Origin: Fasciola hepatica
Lineage: Eukaryota; Platyhelminthes; Trematoda; Plagiorchiida; Fasciolidae
Assembly: GCA_948099385.1 (NCBI GenBank)
Contig: CANUEZ040000071.1
Coordinates: forward strand, 2,108,001-2,172,000
DNA length: 64,000 bases
Reading direction: 5' to 3'
Positions 38,901 to 52,419 of the stretch are shown here, piece after piece (the first letter of the stretch is position 1; the number at the start of each line of letters is the position of its first letter). Under the pieces are notes generated by a model. That model was not told the origin of the DNA. It made no database searches and saw only the letters and a program-made list of their open reading frames with translations. The position numbers were made by a program, and so were the translations under genes.

Positions 38901-41900
38901 TTCGGTATGGTAGTCGGTTGACACACCAGCTTGTCAAGTTTGTTCACTTTATACGGCTTGGTTCACAGGCTATCACGGAAAAACAGGGTAGGTTTGAGAG
39001 CATTTTGAGCACTATGGTGTTGAAGAAGAACCTCTAATGAATGGACGCAGTGTTTTACCATTGAAGTAAGAAATAACTCGTGAATGTTCTGAAGTTTAGA
39101 ATCACAACCCCAAATAACTGAGATGCGTGCTCCTTTCATGTGGTGTACCAAGCTAGCGTCAGTGGACACAGGGATCACGTAAATCAACGACACCCCCTTC
39201 TTCATGTGTGTAGCTTCTGTGTCATACGGTCCAAATGACTAATATCACTTTGTAGTATTCACACAAGTGGCACGGTTCACAGCTACCGTCAAAGAAGTTT
39301 ACCTCTGGTGCGAGCTTTACCAAGGATTTCAAGCCTCAGAATTCAACTTCCACGTAACCATACACCATTTTGCTAATCGTCCAAACGGTTCACGTGCACA
39401 AATGATCTTATTGGTAATCTGCCAACCAAAAGAACACCAATTCAGAGAGTACATAAAGTTTCTTTTGATTTACAAATAATTTTATATGCTTTTGATACCT
39501 TGGTCTTCCCATTTGTTCTTGTGATTATGCTAGAAATTTCACTTGGTCGACACGTCATCAGAGACAAGTAATTCTGTTGTCAGTCCAATGTTCATCAGGA
39601 TCCATTCGACATAAGGTAATCAGCAGATAAATAAATGAAAATATTCAAATTGAACGCAGCCAAACGTGGTCATTATTACTATGTGGTTGTAACGAAGTAC
39701 GTGATCCATGGTTATATAATTTCAGCTTTCCATTCCAAGGAGCGCCCCTTCTCTCTTTGAGCAGTTCTGATCTATTCCTCGGAATCTCGTGCTTCGGTTA
39801 CCTACCGTTTTGGGATTCACGCATTTGTCGTAGACTTTATTCACTTGCTTAAAACCTCACCGAATTAATAGTTACATATACTTTACCTGTTCGGAAAGCA
39901 CACCAACCCATCTTCAGAGACTGTTGTCACCCACCTCCATCCATGCCCTTCTTGACGGACATACGCTTCGTCCAACGAGATGTTTGGGTCTAGATTATAT
40001 CGATTTTCGCTAGGTTAATCTTCTTTCTGAAGTTCATAGCGGAACTTCCGTTTTCCGTATCTCATGAGTAAGATGGATATTCTTCCATGAAACAACTATC
40101 CGTCTGATGGTCCTGAGGTCAGATTGCTCACACGTGAGTGTTCCCAATGTGGAAGTTGTGTCAATATTTACGGTGCAAATGGTTTAGAAGACGGTCATTT
40201 TTGGTGACTAAACTGAAGATTCTTTGCTCAGTGGCTCTTTTGATAGCTGGAGAACACTCGGAAAGCGAATCGCCTGTTCTGATCGGTGATTTACAAGCAC
40301 TTCTATCATATTCTGGGCCCAACTTCGGGTAGATATTCTACCTAAAATAGAGTAACCTTTCTTGTACTTTCACAAATTAGTCACAGCAGCAGCAGCAACA
40401 CTATTGTGATTAGGGGAATGGGAATCCATTGGACACTTGCAGTATTGCTGAAGATTGCAAGGCTTGAAACTTATTTATTATGTAATATACGCAAGTGTAT
40501 CATTGCTTGTCATTTTTAGATTTACAAGGAAGCATTTGGGTAGATTAGACTGAATTCAGGCTAATCAAATTGTTCAATAATGAAAAACATTTTAGAGTCG
40601 ATCAATGTGGACGGTCTCAGATGTAATTGACGATTCCTACACAGCACCAAAAAATTGCATGTAAAGTGATACAATCCGAAATTACTCAGCTTATGAAATG
40701 CCTTGGATAATCGAGCACGTTTCACTCATTCTTCAAATGTGTTGTTGTTACTGAGTTACAATAATCCCCACTGAATGAAAAAATCAAGTAATGTCTTCAT
40801 AAAAACAAGTAAAACAGCCACTTATGCATACCTTGAGCGGAAACTTTTGGTATAATTAAATTTGTGGTTCGCAGAAAAAATTTGCCATCTAATTTTAAGT
40901 GAACGTGTGCTTCATTAGTTGAAAAACTTGCCCCGATTCGCCGCTGTATTTTGCGGTAAAATTGGAGATAAAAAGCAAAAGTTTACAAAACGCAACCGAG
41001 ATTAGGTTAATCTGTCAAAACGTTTATGCATTTTCCTCTACACATCTCAGGAAATGAGTTGGCTGTCTCTCTGCGCAGACAATGGTACTGATTTATCACC
41101 CAATCTAATGAAAGAGACACTAAAGTTACCCCATTACCTAGTGTACCCCTAGCTGCAAACCATTTGTGCTACCCTCCAACAGTAAACGCATTCGCATTTT
41201 TATATACTTAGTACGTACGCAGAAGACTTCAGTGAATAAAAAGTCTAATTCTACTTGAACATTTCATGAAGACGCATTTTCTAGGCAGCTATCAAGATGG
41301 TGACTGGAAAATTAAAAACTCCAATAGGAAATGACGCATTCAATCTATCTATCCCGTGTTTTCTTGTGATGGTTCTCTCGTGACCGCAAGTGGCTAGCGA
41401 ATATAAAGTGCATCGTAGGGGCGAGAATTCAACCCCATTTCACGGAGACCACCAATTTTGCACAGGGGTAGAACTCATACAAACTGAAGTTTTCACTTCC
41501 TGAATCTCTAAATAAATATCGAATCAAAAAATTCCCGTTGTCATTTCTTGTTTAAATTTCTATGTAGCCAGTGGAAGAGATATTTGACATTATTCCGATT
41601 TCTTATCGAGAAAATTTCAGATAATTTTCAAATGCCTTACCTTCCAGAAATGCTGCATGCGAGTGTATTGGGAAAACAAGAACGCTGGAAACTGTGATAT
41701 GTACCAACACAGAACTTCTTTTAGCAGAATTAGATATAGAAAGACGGAACTAAGGTGATCACATCAAGCGTAAACCAATTGATTCATTGGTTAACAATAT
41801 ATCTGGAGAACAGAAGTGGTCAACTGGTCGTTGATATTTCTGGAAAACGGTCACGTGAAACATAGTTGTGTGTCTAACAAAGTCCATCAGTTATCATTCC

Positions 41901-44900
41901 ACATTATGTTAATAAGTAGCTGACAGAGATCTAATATTCAGGTTGTGAGTGGCATGCATGAGTTGCTCTAGATAGCATTGAAACTAAAAAAACGGTAGCA
42001 CGGTGATTCCTTCAATAGATCCAGGCAGACATTTGCTAAGCTTCTGCTGATCTGGTGATGAGTCCTGATTGTATGATCCCACTCCCTACATTTTATCGAC
42101 AATCATCTATGCATTCCGAATAACACCTGCTTTCCAACAGTGTGAATTTTGACTAGACAATTGCGTGGGCTCGTTGAAATCTTTTTTCTTGCAAACCAAT
42201 TCCCTGGACAACAAATGCCGTTGGGCTCTGCACACTGAATTTTGTGTCTGAACACCCCATATGATGAAATCAGAATAGCCAGCACTCATATCAACACGAG
42301 GGAGCCCAATTTACGAGTTGGACTCCGTGGATTTTTTTGCATGGTGGTTAAGATTTACCAACGTACTATCACAAAATGCTATGAACTCAGCAACCCACTT
42401 TTTGAAGACCACTAAATCAGCTCAGAGTACAAATAAAGTGATAATAAAAAGGTTTTTTTTCTGGTTATGCCTGAACATAGCACTTAGTATGTGAAAGTAG
42501 GTTAAGATTCGGTCTCGATTTGTGACCGTGGCTCACAATATCGAACACTTTAGGTCTCAAGGTGACTATTGTCACCCTGATCACCCAAGTTGATTTCATC
42601 GAAATAGCCAGATGAAACGCAGGACATACATCCGCGATTTCAGCTAATATGTTCCCCTAATTCTGTTTTAAATTCAGACTGTTTACTTATCGGTTTAGCG
42701 AACAAGCAGCAATTCTACTACACCCGATGCTGGCAAAATCATCATAGCTCTCAAATCAACTATGTGACAAAACAAGACAAGACGAGAAGATGTGTTATGT
42801 ACCCCTGATGGTGGATATTCAGCTTTCATCTAACTGAATAACTCATTCTCATTGTGGGGGAAACAAACATTGCAAAAGTGTTGGGTTCTAACGAATTACA
42901 AGTTCAATCGATCTTTAAGATGCGATATTACAGCTTCGGAGTTGTTTAGAAACCCTTTGCCCTGTGCTCGTGTGAACTCACCGGGAACTTTCACTTACCT
43001 TAAAAAAAGTCCGTCAAGTCTAATAATAAGCATTTTCATGCATAATTTGGTCAGCAAATTGCTGGAGATCACATATATTCAAACCAAACAGTCTCCCACA
43101 GCTGGCATAAACACTGACTATCACCTGCATTTTGGGCAGTCCCAATTTCGGTTAGCAGCACAGTTGATTTATAACAGTTCACACTGATGTTGGGTGAAAA
43201 TCAGGGAGGCTTTGCTCAAGGACATCAGTCACATCCGCATCATGTTTCATCAAGCAATATACAGACATCCTCCCTCTGCGATCCCAAAAATATCGATGAA
43301 ACCAAAATGGACAAACGAATATCACCACTTAGTAGGTATAAAAGCTATGGTGATAAGTAGAATACCAGCTTCTTTTTTTAAGTGATCGCGCCATCGTCGC
43401 TAATTACTTGTGTTTGGATTAGCACTGGGAGGAGTCTAACTGTTCAGTCAGTCTCATGAGCTTGGTATTTTGAGAAATAGCTTGTTTGGCTTTCATTTAT
43501 GACAGGAATGTTTACTTGTCCAACGGATAGGGATGAAAATGCAGATCGCAGAAATGTGTAAAAGTAACATTTTCTTTATGAAGTGGACTAGTCCAAACAA
43601 GTTGAACCTGGTCGAATGGACCAATTTCCTCTCATTTATTAATCAGCTTTGATGGGTGGTCATGTTCTACGGTGGCTCTTACATGGTGGCTCTGATTTTA
43701 AAAAGTCAATATTGAAAGCTCCAAGTGGTCGTGTCAGTCGGTGATCGAGTTGATTTGACAGAAACCGGAAGTGTCCACTGTGAATTATTATCAATTGCAT
43801 TACAATAAATCTAGTTATGTTATCTAACTCCTTGTGTCAGTCAGTTTATGATAGACAATTTTGGTTTATACCTGATTGTGGCTGCCCCAAAATACGTTTC
43901 CTTTCACTGGGGATTTTGGTCGTAGGTTAACTGTCCCAGCTTTACTTGACCACACGGATCACTGGAGTTGTCACCATTCCCTGAACAATTCTTCATCAGT
44001 AAGACAAATAAGGATAACTGAAGCAGAAGGTGGGTTTACGAGGGTCTGTTGTCAAGTTTCATCGAGGGAATTGATGTGCTTAAGATTTGCATCTATCTCT
44101 CTCATTTCTCTCGGTTTTAGTCAGGCAAACATCATTTGATCTTAGCAGAATAGCCGTACGAAAGATTCTCCCAGTAAATCGTGTCCTAGGGACAACGGAA
44201 GCTTCATTTTTCTCTTGCACTTATCAAAGAGTGCACGAATTTGGCCGACGCGGATGGCCAGTATCTTCTTGAATTCTAACGTTTTTCTTCTCTGGCTATT
44301 TTTCTTGGTCTTTTGAAAAACATTTTTAGGTTGTATTGTGACGTGATGAAAATGCGACATGGTTCCTCATTCAGTGTTGCTGGTCTGATCAACAAACCTC
44401 GTAATAAACAAGTTGAATTGCGCGCAGAGTTGTCCCGAATGCTCATGACCGAAAAAAGTCAAAAATAACAGTGGATTGTCTCCTTGCTGTTCCTAATCAA
44501 CAATATACTCATCATTTTGATCTCTTCCATACCACAAAACAACTACCCTATTTTTTACAGGTCTGACATCTGAATCAACAGAGAAAATGGCTGCCGAATG
44601 ACCGTTGTGTTCGGAATTGACGGAGAACAAGGCGCGACTGATTCGTGTATTAGCGCATCAGTAAGCGCGTAGATAAGCCGGAAAGCAAATCAGTCGTCTG
44701 TAGGCTAGTGCAAGCTGTACACGTGGCCGACTGCGGTCATTCTGGGCCGCTCAGCAGCAACGAATCAACAAACACTTTTAGCCTGATGCTGGAGTCTGAT
44801 TGACTAAAGCAAACTGTCCGTGATATGGGTGAATTCACTGCGATGCTCATAAGTGGGTAAATGCACGTGTGTTAGAAGTTGACATCGAATGTACGACCAA

Positions 44901-47890
44901 TATGTTTTCCGACATTATGATGACGCAGTCAGTAGTCTAATCAATAGTAGAATCACACAAAAAATGAATCACAAAATGTTGTGCATAAATTTCAGTTCAT
45001 GCCCTACTATAACAAATTTCGTTTCATTTGGATACTTGTGTCCAAGCCCCATGAAAAGACTTTTAGAAGGACCACGGAAGTGATATTACGTACATTGCAA
45101 AACTTGCATATAAGTCAGTGCATCTCTAGACTCTAGTATTATTGTGCACTAAATGTACTGCATAATCTATGTGAAGCACCCTTATTCGCATTTCGAATGA
45201 CGGTCTACAAATTCTGTTGTATCTTCCTATTTACACTAGCCCCTTTGAGCAAGGCTGGGCATCTTGGTGAGAAAATTGGGTTTTGTGCCATGCAAAATAC
45301 TTGATTCCACACATATGTAACACACCCTAAACAGTGAGTTGTATGATCAGTTTGTTCTCCGGAGGTGATTATACCCATGGACGTCTGAATGTCTATTCGT
45401 GCTACCGTTTTCAGTTGTACAGATACAGATCTCATGGGTAGTAACCACTACCACAGAGCATACTGAACCAGCGACTCTACTTGCATCTCCATTCTCCGAT
45501 TTCATTTTGGGTCTGTAAATCCATATGTTCATTATAAATGTACTTCTGTGTTTACCTGAGTACATTTTACCTCAGAAACAAATCGAGATGATAAGTCAAT
45601 AAATGATATGAGTCAGTAAGCCCGGGGAAGATGATTCTCCATTCGTTTATTATTTCTGTGAATAGGTTATGCTTTTCAGAGTGTGCTAGTACTTTTTCTA
45701 CGTTGTAGTCAGTTCCATCTCAAATGGGACATACTGCGTAATTGTCCTAATCAGTTATCAATGAACTCACCGTTATATCTTGCTCCATTAAATAATGGGC
45801 GAAATTTTGTTTTACTGATTGCAATATCAAGGTTTCCCAGTTCAATAGTTCAATGTTGAATCAAACATATCACCATCGGGTCAATTAGTAAGTATGATAA
45901 GATATCAGAAGGTCACTCCTAATCCCGGAGTTAACAAGCAGTAACCATGATTGTTGTTATTATTAACATCAACAAAGTGAAACTACTACTACTACATTTT
46001 CTGAATAATTATTTAAACCAGGTTATCTTACAACCTCGTCTCCATCCCCTCTTCTTATTAGCAAACGAATCAGGGTAACAGGTGGCAAGAAACGATTATT
46101 TTAGCTGATTTTACTTACACCGACCAGAGTCAGTCATTTAGCTAATAGTCCATAATCCACGGAAGTCGGGCTTGTTACCACGCCTGACCTATTGAAACTT
46201 TACGTGGTTCTCCAACACGGGTTCCGGCTACTCGTTACAAATCATCGGGCAGTGGACGCAATGCACTTATATGCAAGCATGCAATAAAATCGTAACGATA
46301 ACTGTGTCTAGTCATCTGAAAACGCAAAAGTTGTACAAACTTGTGACCTTGATCATCTTTGCAATTACGTTATCCTTCAGCTACCTAACGAACGTTATTC
46401 GCTAGCCCTTGCAGTGAGTCTATGACGTTTTATGTGTGCTTGTTTCACAGTGAAGAATAATAGTTAGTATTAAGTGGTATCTGTGTGTGGGTTCGAGTCC
46501 CGTTAAGACTGATAACGATTTCTTTCGGTCAGTTCCATACAGTCCTTTCATCTTGGTTTGGTTGTCTGGCTTAACGATATAACAGAATTTATTCTCGTTC
46601 ATTTGCTCAAAATTTGACAAGCCGTAACTGCGAATTCCGGCAACCAGACCACAAAAACAAGCTTGAACTCTGCTTGATGTCTTCCGGTCTCACTGTGAGA
46701 TACAACCGTGCAAAACAGATTCGCCTCGGGCTGATGTTGGAAAAGTGAAGTCCACTTTTCCAACAATAGTACGGGGTGGCAATTACGGATGCATTCAGGC
46801 AGCCATTGACACATATTGTCAAATGGGAACAGGTAAACGAATGCACATAGGATTCATCCATAGAACCAAGCGAGTCGTAATGTATTAACAGTTTCGAACC
46901 AATCCATAACATGACCAGTCACATATTCAGTTCTGCTAAAACGACTTTGATTCTGAAAAATGGGCTAATACAACCGATATCATCCAGACTCTGCTTGTCA
47001 CCAATTTTTTTCACTGTTTTATCTGATGGCAATAAATTTTGAAAAGAAATGCAATCAGCATGATAGCTGTATTTAGTTTCCAACAGAGAAATTCATTCAA
47101 AGGATCGTTCATAACACACAGAAAAGCTCACCATAAGTAGTATTTTGAAATGATATGTCCGTAAATTGTCTCTTGTAATACTAACGGTACAACATAGTAC
47201 AATAAATTGACGTACAGCAAAAAACTAACATTGTTCCGTTGTTTTGTTCGTGTACTTACTAGTTCCATTGATTGAAAGGATAGAACAGAGCAGCAGAAAT
47301 ATTTTCATGGTTAGCAATCTTTCTTTCGAACTATTTGGAAGCTTTGCCAGCAGCCAGCTTTGTTTATAAATGTTTCAACTGGTGCTATTGGTGAACTTCT
47401 TGATAAAAAGAATTAGAGTTATCTGTTCTCAAACGTGATCAACCTCGGTGGTCTTGTTGTTTGACCCGACTGACCTGCATTGAAGAATCACTGGTGAAGA
47501 AATCAGTTTCTGAGTGACCTATGAGATCGTCGCCAGCCCCCTTTTCACGCGATCGAATGGTTTTGAAAAACATACTCAAATACACACACTAAACATAGCC
47601 TAATTCTGCTAAAATTTAATAAATGAAACTTTATCACAGTTGGACTTTCTGTGCTGGAGCATACTTGGATTTTACCGCAAAACGTCTACAAGACGATCTA
47701 TTTTTCACACTTATCTGTTCGTCGAAATAAAATCGATCAGTGGGTGTGAAAATGTACGAACCCACACCGGCTGAATCAAACCACGCGACACACTTGTCTT
47801 TCAAGTGCGAAATATATTTCATTCTCACTATCTATCTTCTTCGAGGTCACTGGAAGTCAAACAGAATGACATTTAAGATGATCCAATCTA
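35940..47890. other. long AT-rich non-coding stretch
   Basis: No supported gene. Two adjoining - strand frames (38021-37698 and 37707-37384, 107 codons each) are the most open part, but neither resembles a known family. A pyrimidine tract ending ACAG at 44561 precedes a 12-codon open stretch of no clear meaning, followed by a GC-richer block at 44580-44770. A B-box-like block near 46489 lacks a partner A box. Short AGC, ACT and GA runs occur but are minor. Confidence 0.35.
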
Positions 47891-47994
47891 ATCGGGTCTT
47901 ATAATGTGGAACATTTTACTTTCAAAATATCAGAACTCTGTTAGAGTATGGGTCAAACTGACAGTCCTCTGTGGTAGCACATCGGTAAATTGAA

Positions 47995-48460
47995 AAACTC
48001 CAGGTTACTGGTGCAGGAGATCCTGGTAACGATCTGTCGTGACAGGAGTAACGTGGACTAGGAAGAGCGATGGCTCCATTGGTGGCTTGCCTTTAGTAAA
48101 GACGTTGATAGTCTCATCCACAAGATGAAAGCCCGACGGATCAACCAAGAGGCTGAAATGTTGAAAACGGTCGACGCCAGTGATCGAGTGAGGATGTTCG
48201 GCAATAATAAATACCCATTGTAGACTACAGCATGAGCTGACGCTCACTGTGAGTGAACACTTACCGTAGGTCTTCATAGGTCACATATTAGCCGCGACCA
48301 ACTCAATGTTTGACTGATTGAGGCGGTCTGTGGAGCGAGGTTTAATAGCGCTTACCTGTGTGTTGGTGTCCACTAAGAATTCTGTTCTGGATATTCTGTT
48401 TTTTATTTTAAAAAATGTAGGCTACTGTGGGCGGAAAGATTTCATACGGTTTTCGCCTGC
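47995..48460 (-). pseudogene. Gypsy aspartic protease, active site altered
   Basis: Near 48385-48365 the - strand reads FLVDTNTQVSAIKP, clearly the retroviral-type protease active site (FLVDTGA.VS.IPP), but with the glycine of DTG replaced by asparagine. A stop follows, then MKTYGKCSLTVSVSS, VFIIAEHPHSITGVDRFQHF and SLLVDPSGFHLVDE, matching the second half of the domain and the LG.DFL.HF block. The enzyme would process the Gag-Pol polyprotein. The reading continues toward RT (DRYQDLLHQ) and then stops at 48005. Confidence 0.75.
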
Positions 48461-48874
48461 ACCGGTTTACTCACTCTTTTTCCCAGTCTCAGATTTATAG
48501 GAGCAAGGCTTGGTGCCTTTTTTTTCTTTATCACCGTGGTTGCGGTGGCAGCTTCATTCGCCAGAGTTTGTAAGGCTGCGTTGCCGTAAACGGTTGAGGC
48601 TACTTATTCTGCGAGATACGGAGTTTGATTGCGATGCATTTAGCGCATCAACCTGGGGGAAGAGTAGCCCCATCTGCTCAGCTAAAAGCTCCATGGAGTT
48701 AACATGATCTACGTCAGTGTCCTTAGCTTTGCGCTGCACACAGGTTGGAGTATGTGCTTCGCTTGATTAGCGGCTTCCGCTAATTTATCTAACGCTGATT
48801 TAATCTAAGAAACAGCAAAGATAGCTCAAATGCTATTGGGAAGGGCTTGCTTCCAGTGCAAGCGTAACATTGTA

Positions 48875-49150
48875 TCATCGAATTGAGGGTAGAGACCTCT
48901 CCCATGTAAAGTGCAGACGTTGCTTCGGTGTTTGGGGGCCATGGTTACCGAGCTCAAGGCCGGACATCAGTTGCTCAAGCCGGTGCTTCGCTGACATGCC
49001 AAGCCTCCTCAGTATGGTGTCCCGCAATCTGTCGTACGGCCCCTCTTCCAGTGGGTAGCATACAATGTTTTTAATTACTGGATCCAGAGCCGATTTTAAA
49101 TGTCGCGTCAGATACTTAGGCTTGGTAGATTGGCCAGTTATGCAGCCCAT
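48875..49150 (-). pseudogene. Gypsy gag fragment
   Basis: The 91-codon frame contains YPLEEGPYDRLRDTILRRLG followed by KHRLEQLMSGLELGNHGPQT, the typical capsid-like core of trematode Gypsy gags (PYD.L...IL.R...S...RL.QL....ELG...P). Continuation in a second frame (48739-48554) reads LFPQVDALNASQSNSVSRRI. No zinc knuckle is readable. In the living family the protein would form the particle that packages element RNA. The frame breaks at 48875. Confidence 0.65.
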
Positions 49151-49200
49151 TTGAAACTGTGCTTCTACTTGAACCGACCCAAACCCTGTGTCCGCGGGTA

Positions 49201-50855
49201 AGAGCTCGGGAATCCTCCTGTGTATTAGAGATATGCCGGGTTATCCTATGTTTTCCACACCTTTAACGTCTAGTAGTGATGCCTCCTGTTAATAAGCTAT
49301 TTTTACCAGCAAAATTAGCCTAATTCGGTGTAAGGATCTTTTTAAATACTCAGGTCAATCAATGGGATCCTGAGATACTTCTATCAGAGAAAACTATTCA
49401 AAAGCTGATAAAACATCCGTGGTGAAATATTCTACCAGAAAATCAAGAACAGAGCCTGCTCGCGGAAGTCACATTTCGTTCGCTAATTAAGCGCGCAGCT
49501 CTAGCAAGATGAATGGCGCAAGAAAGCCGTTGATAATTACAGCTACGAATCGAAACATGCATTTCTGGTAGTCAGAAAGCCAAAGGCAGTCCACGGAAAT
49601 ATTTATGAAAACCTGCAGAACGAAGAGTAAAGAGCCGGAAATGATCAGAGAGGAATCGCAAGAGCTTGTATCATACTGGTAGTCGAACCAGGAACAGCTT
49701 AGTTCGAAGTAATAAAACAAAGTTTATACACGGGATGGCAATAACGATGACGATTGCCAGAAATGAATGCAATATCACTACATACGCAAGGGCCTGCGGA
49801 AAGTGTACACAAGTGGAGCATCTGGTGCCACCTAGTTCAGTAATCGACCAGATAAACAAACTTGTTAGTATGTGCAATTATCACGTCGGTAGCCCCTCAG
49901 GGGTCTGCGGTTAGAAAGCTGACGCAGCTAGATTCCGACCGGTGATTGGTAAATAGGCTTCTTTGGCGAGAGGCCATAGTGGTTCCGACAGTGCTTAGGA
50001 GATGAGCATTTTCCGGATATCATTTTGAGTTTAATTTTTCTACGAAATTTTTCGGACTTTTGGTTTCGACTGTTTTGTTCGGTTGCCCATGTTTACCCGA
50101 ATTATTCTTCGCGAGGTTTTGGTCGACCTCGCTTTTGACACACTTCCGAGCTTTCGTCGATCGTACACACTCATCTCGCTTCTCGCTTAGCCGTAGCTTT
50201 CGTTTGCATTTCGTGTATTTATCGTACTGGCACTATTTCGGTACCATAAAGTACGGAATATACTATCGCATCTGTTTACAGATTCTAGCCGTCTCAGTTC
50301 ATTCGGTCGAGGAAATTTTGTCTGTTTTTCGTTGTAAGACCTGACACGAGACACATTTACAGGCCACCCATCAAACTTCTTCTGAGATTTTTCCATGCCA
50401 CCCGCAGAGATCAAGCACAACAGCGAAGGTAGCACAAGCCGTTCTCCTTGACTTACACTGGTCACTGAGCGACGATCGCAAAAATGCTTCCTGCTTAATA
50501 GTGAATCCGACGTAGGTAGATGCTGCTTGCGATTGTTCAGAGTGAAGAAATTGTTTTTGGATTCGTCTTCGACAAAATACTTCAAGGTTTTGTTTGCCTG
50601 AGGTGGTTATTACCTTGTCCAAAGAGACAGTATCCGGCGGGAAATACATCCAGCCGTGATCCCAGGAGTGCTGTGTTTGAGCCGTGGGAGATCCTGAAAG
50701 TCCATGTTGTTCTGTCCGACGGGAAAAGCTGGAAGGCAAAAAACTCACGAAAGATGCTCCTCGAAACACGGACAGATATTCAACCGAGAGAGACACATGC
50801 TGGCCTAGTACAGGCTTCCATTGCTCCTGTCGTGATAAACTATGTGGTCCTGCAA
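49201..50855. other. interval between Gypsy integrase and gag; possible LTR/leader
   Basis: On the - strand this interval follows an integrase C-terminus and precedes a gag, so one or two LTRs plus a leader would be expected here. I could not identify repeated LTR ends or a primer-binding site. Two overlapping long frames occur on opposite strands (- 50859 to 50371, 162 codons; + 50520 to 50891, 123 codons). Neither shows a recognisable domain, and opposite-strand openness argues for low-stop composition, not two genes. Confidence 0.3.
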
Positions 50856-51425
50856 TCATGTATTACTAGAGTATGCACAACTGGAATATGAATAGTAGAC
50901 TTGAATACACAGAACGTTTACAAAATCTGCAAACCTCGCTGTCACAGCTTGCAACCCCGTAGATTTCTCCTGTTGGAGATACAGCAGTATCTCCCGTGGA
51001 GTTTTGTGTTGCAACCGGTAATGGTAAGTCGTTAGTGGCAGTAACAGTTCTCGACTCAGGACTAATAACCGAAGGCTGTAAGCAGGTGGCCGCATTGGGG
51101 GGGTGATGTCCAGGGTGGGTCCTACCTTGATGACGGCTGGTTTAAAGCGGTCTTTACTGATGATCTCTTTCCTGCCTTCGACGTCTACTACGTATTTATT
51201 TCTTTTCGATGGGAAAAGCGGAACTGGCCAGAGTATGCTGGTTATAGTGGTAATTGCACGGCATCTACTCGAATGAACACATGGTTGGCGGTTGCTGAAG
51301 TGATTGGTTTGTAACTGCTGAGGGCTTGTTTCCCCGACGGTATAGGCTTTAGCACCCGCACTTGGTATGATGAACGTTTTGCGTGATCTCCGTAACTGGA
51401 AAACAAATGGTAACGGAGAATCCAA
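50856..51425 (-). pseudogene. Gypsy integrase C-terminal region
   Basis: This 190-codon frame includes NKYVVDVEGRKEIISKDRFK followed by PAVIKV, the well-known end of Gypsy integrases (v...gr...vS.DRLKPA.i). The following residues are proline- and leucine-rich without clear homology and drift out of the original frame. In the living family this region helps bind DNA and often ends the polyprotein. The frame closes at 50856. Confidence 0.65.
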
Positions 51426-51508
51426 CTAACTTGAAAGTCGTAATACGAATATATAAATCAATTCTTCCGGCCTAACACGTACCTCCCTCTTAACGGTGCT
51501 GCGTTGTC

Positions 51509-51895
51509 CTAAGAGAACCATCCGCTAAACTTCACTCCACGAAGGATTACCTTTAGTATGATGGCTGCTCTCAGCTGGCGATGGAATCGCTCAACCGTGA
51601 CATTATCCTTAGGAATATAGGCTGTAGACATATTGTGTCTGCACCCGAATGTGATCAGTTGCTCGAGAAAGGCACCATCAGAATGAGAACCGCTGCCAGT
51701 GGTCACGATAGCAGGGTCACCGAAATGAATTTCCCAACCAGCTAGAAATGCTTTTGCAGCTTTCTCTGAAGTAGGAAGCAGGAAAAGTAAGGCCCCTGAT
51801 CAGTGAGTGAGACGATCTACACACGTGTGAGTGTAGAAGTAACTGTAGCTTGGCTGGAGGGGTCCCGTGAGATCCACATGCGTGTGATGAAAGTG
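51509..51895 (-). pseudogene. Gypsy integrase catalytic core
   Basis: In broken - strand frames the core begins HVDLTGPLQPSY (first catalytic aspartate) followed by THTCVDRLTH and AAKAFLAGWEIHFGDPAIV. The frame from 51706 reads TTGSGSHSDGAFLEQLITFG, where the second catalytic aspartate (TTDRGSQF in relatives) is replaced by glycine, and then NVTVERFHRQLRAAI with the catalytic glutamate kept. Stops interrupt the first half. Integrase activity is lost. Confidence 0.75.
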
Positions 51896-52419
51896 TGCGT
51901 CTAGCTCAGAAAGCGTGTCTAATGCAGATCTAGTGCGACGGGATATTTTAAGGTGGTAACATTAAAAGCAAGCGCGGGTCCAAAGACGTACGTAGCTTTT
52001 GGTGCAAGGCCAAGTGAATGGCCCGGTGGTTAGTTTCCTTGACTCGGTCACACCAATGTGCGATAAGTTATGGAGACGGATAAAATTACCTCGGCGAAAA
52101 ATGCCAGGAACTATTATTTAGGCTTGATATAGTGGAACATCGCAGATAATAGCTATATATGAACTTTGAAAGGTCACTGGCAATGGATGCAGAGAGCTGT
52201 TGTTTTTGAGCTGCTCAACCTCAGGATCAGTTGCTTGGGCTATGGGGATTGCTGCTAGATCATTGCCCACTGGTGTTGGGTCTTCGATACTGTGGACGCG
52301 TGTGAGGGTCTTTGCTACAGAACTGTGTGCTCAGAGACACGTCAAATGTCCGTAGTAAACTGCGATACATCGTCTAAGTGGAGAATCTCGCGTTTTCAAT
52401 ATCAATCAAAAGCTGACTG

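Larger units (their letters stand above)
47900..49200 (-). mobile_element. Gypsy/Ty3 fragment: gag and protease
   Basis: Read on the - strand from about 49200 down, a gag block is followed by a protease block, the 5' half of a Gypsy element. The coding sequence dissolves at about 47900, just where RT should begin. No RT is found below it. Frames are broken several times. Its 3' neighbour in transcriptional sense is missing, whereas an RNase H-integrase segment of the same orientation lies upstream at 50.9-53 kb, so this is either a second head-to-tail copy or a rearranged one. Confidence 0.75.

Noticed and set aside
46485..46505. GGTTCGAGTCCC, a perfect pol III B box
   Set aside because: No A box or acceptor pairing is present at tRNA spacing upstream, so it is only an isolated motif.
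49675..49700. TGGTAGTCGAACCAGGA, resembling a tRNA primer-binding site
   Set aside because: It is on the + strand whereas the neighbouring Gypsy genes are on the - strand, and the spacing between the TTCGA motif and CCA is too short for a tRNA 3' end.
50371..50891. Overlapping long frames on opposite strands (162 and 123 codons)
   Set aside because: No domain is recognisable in either. Opposite-strand openness in the same place suggests composition, not coding. It may be LTR sequence.
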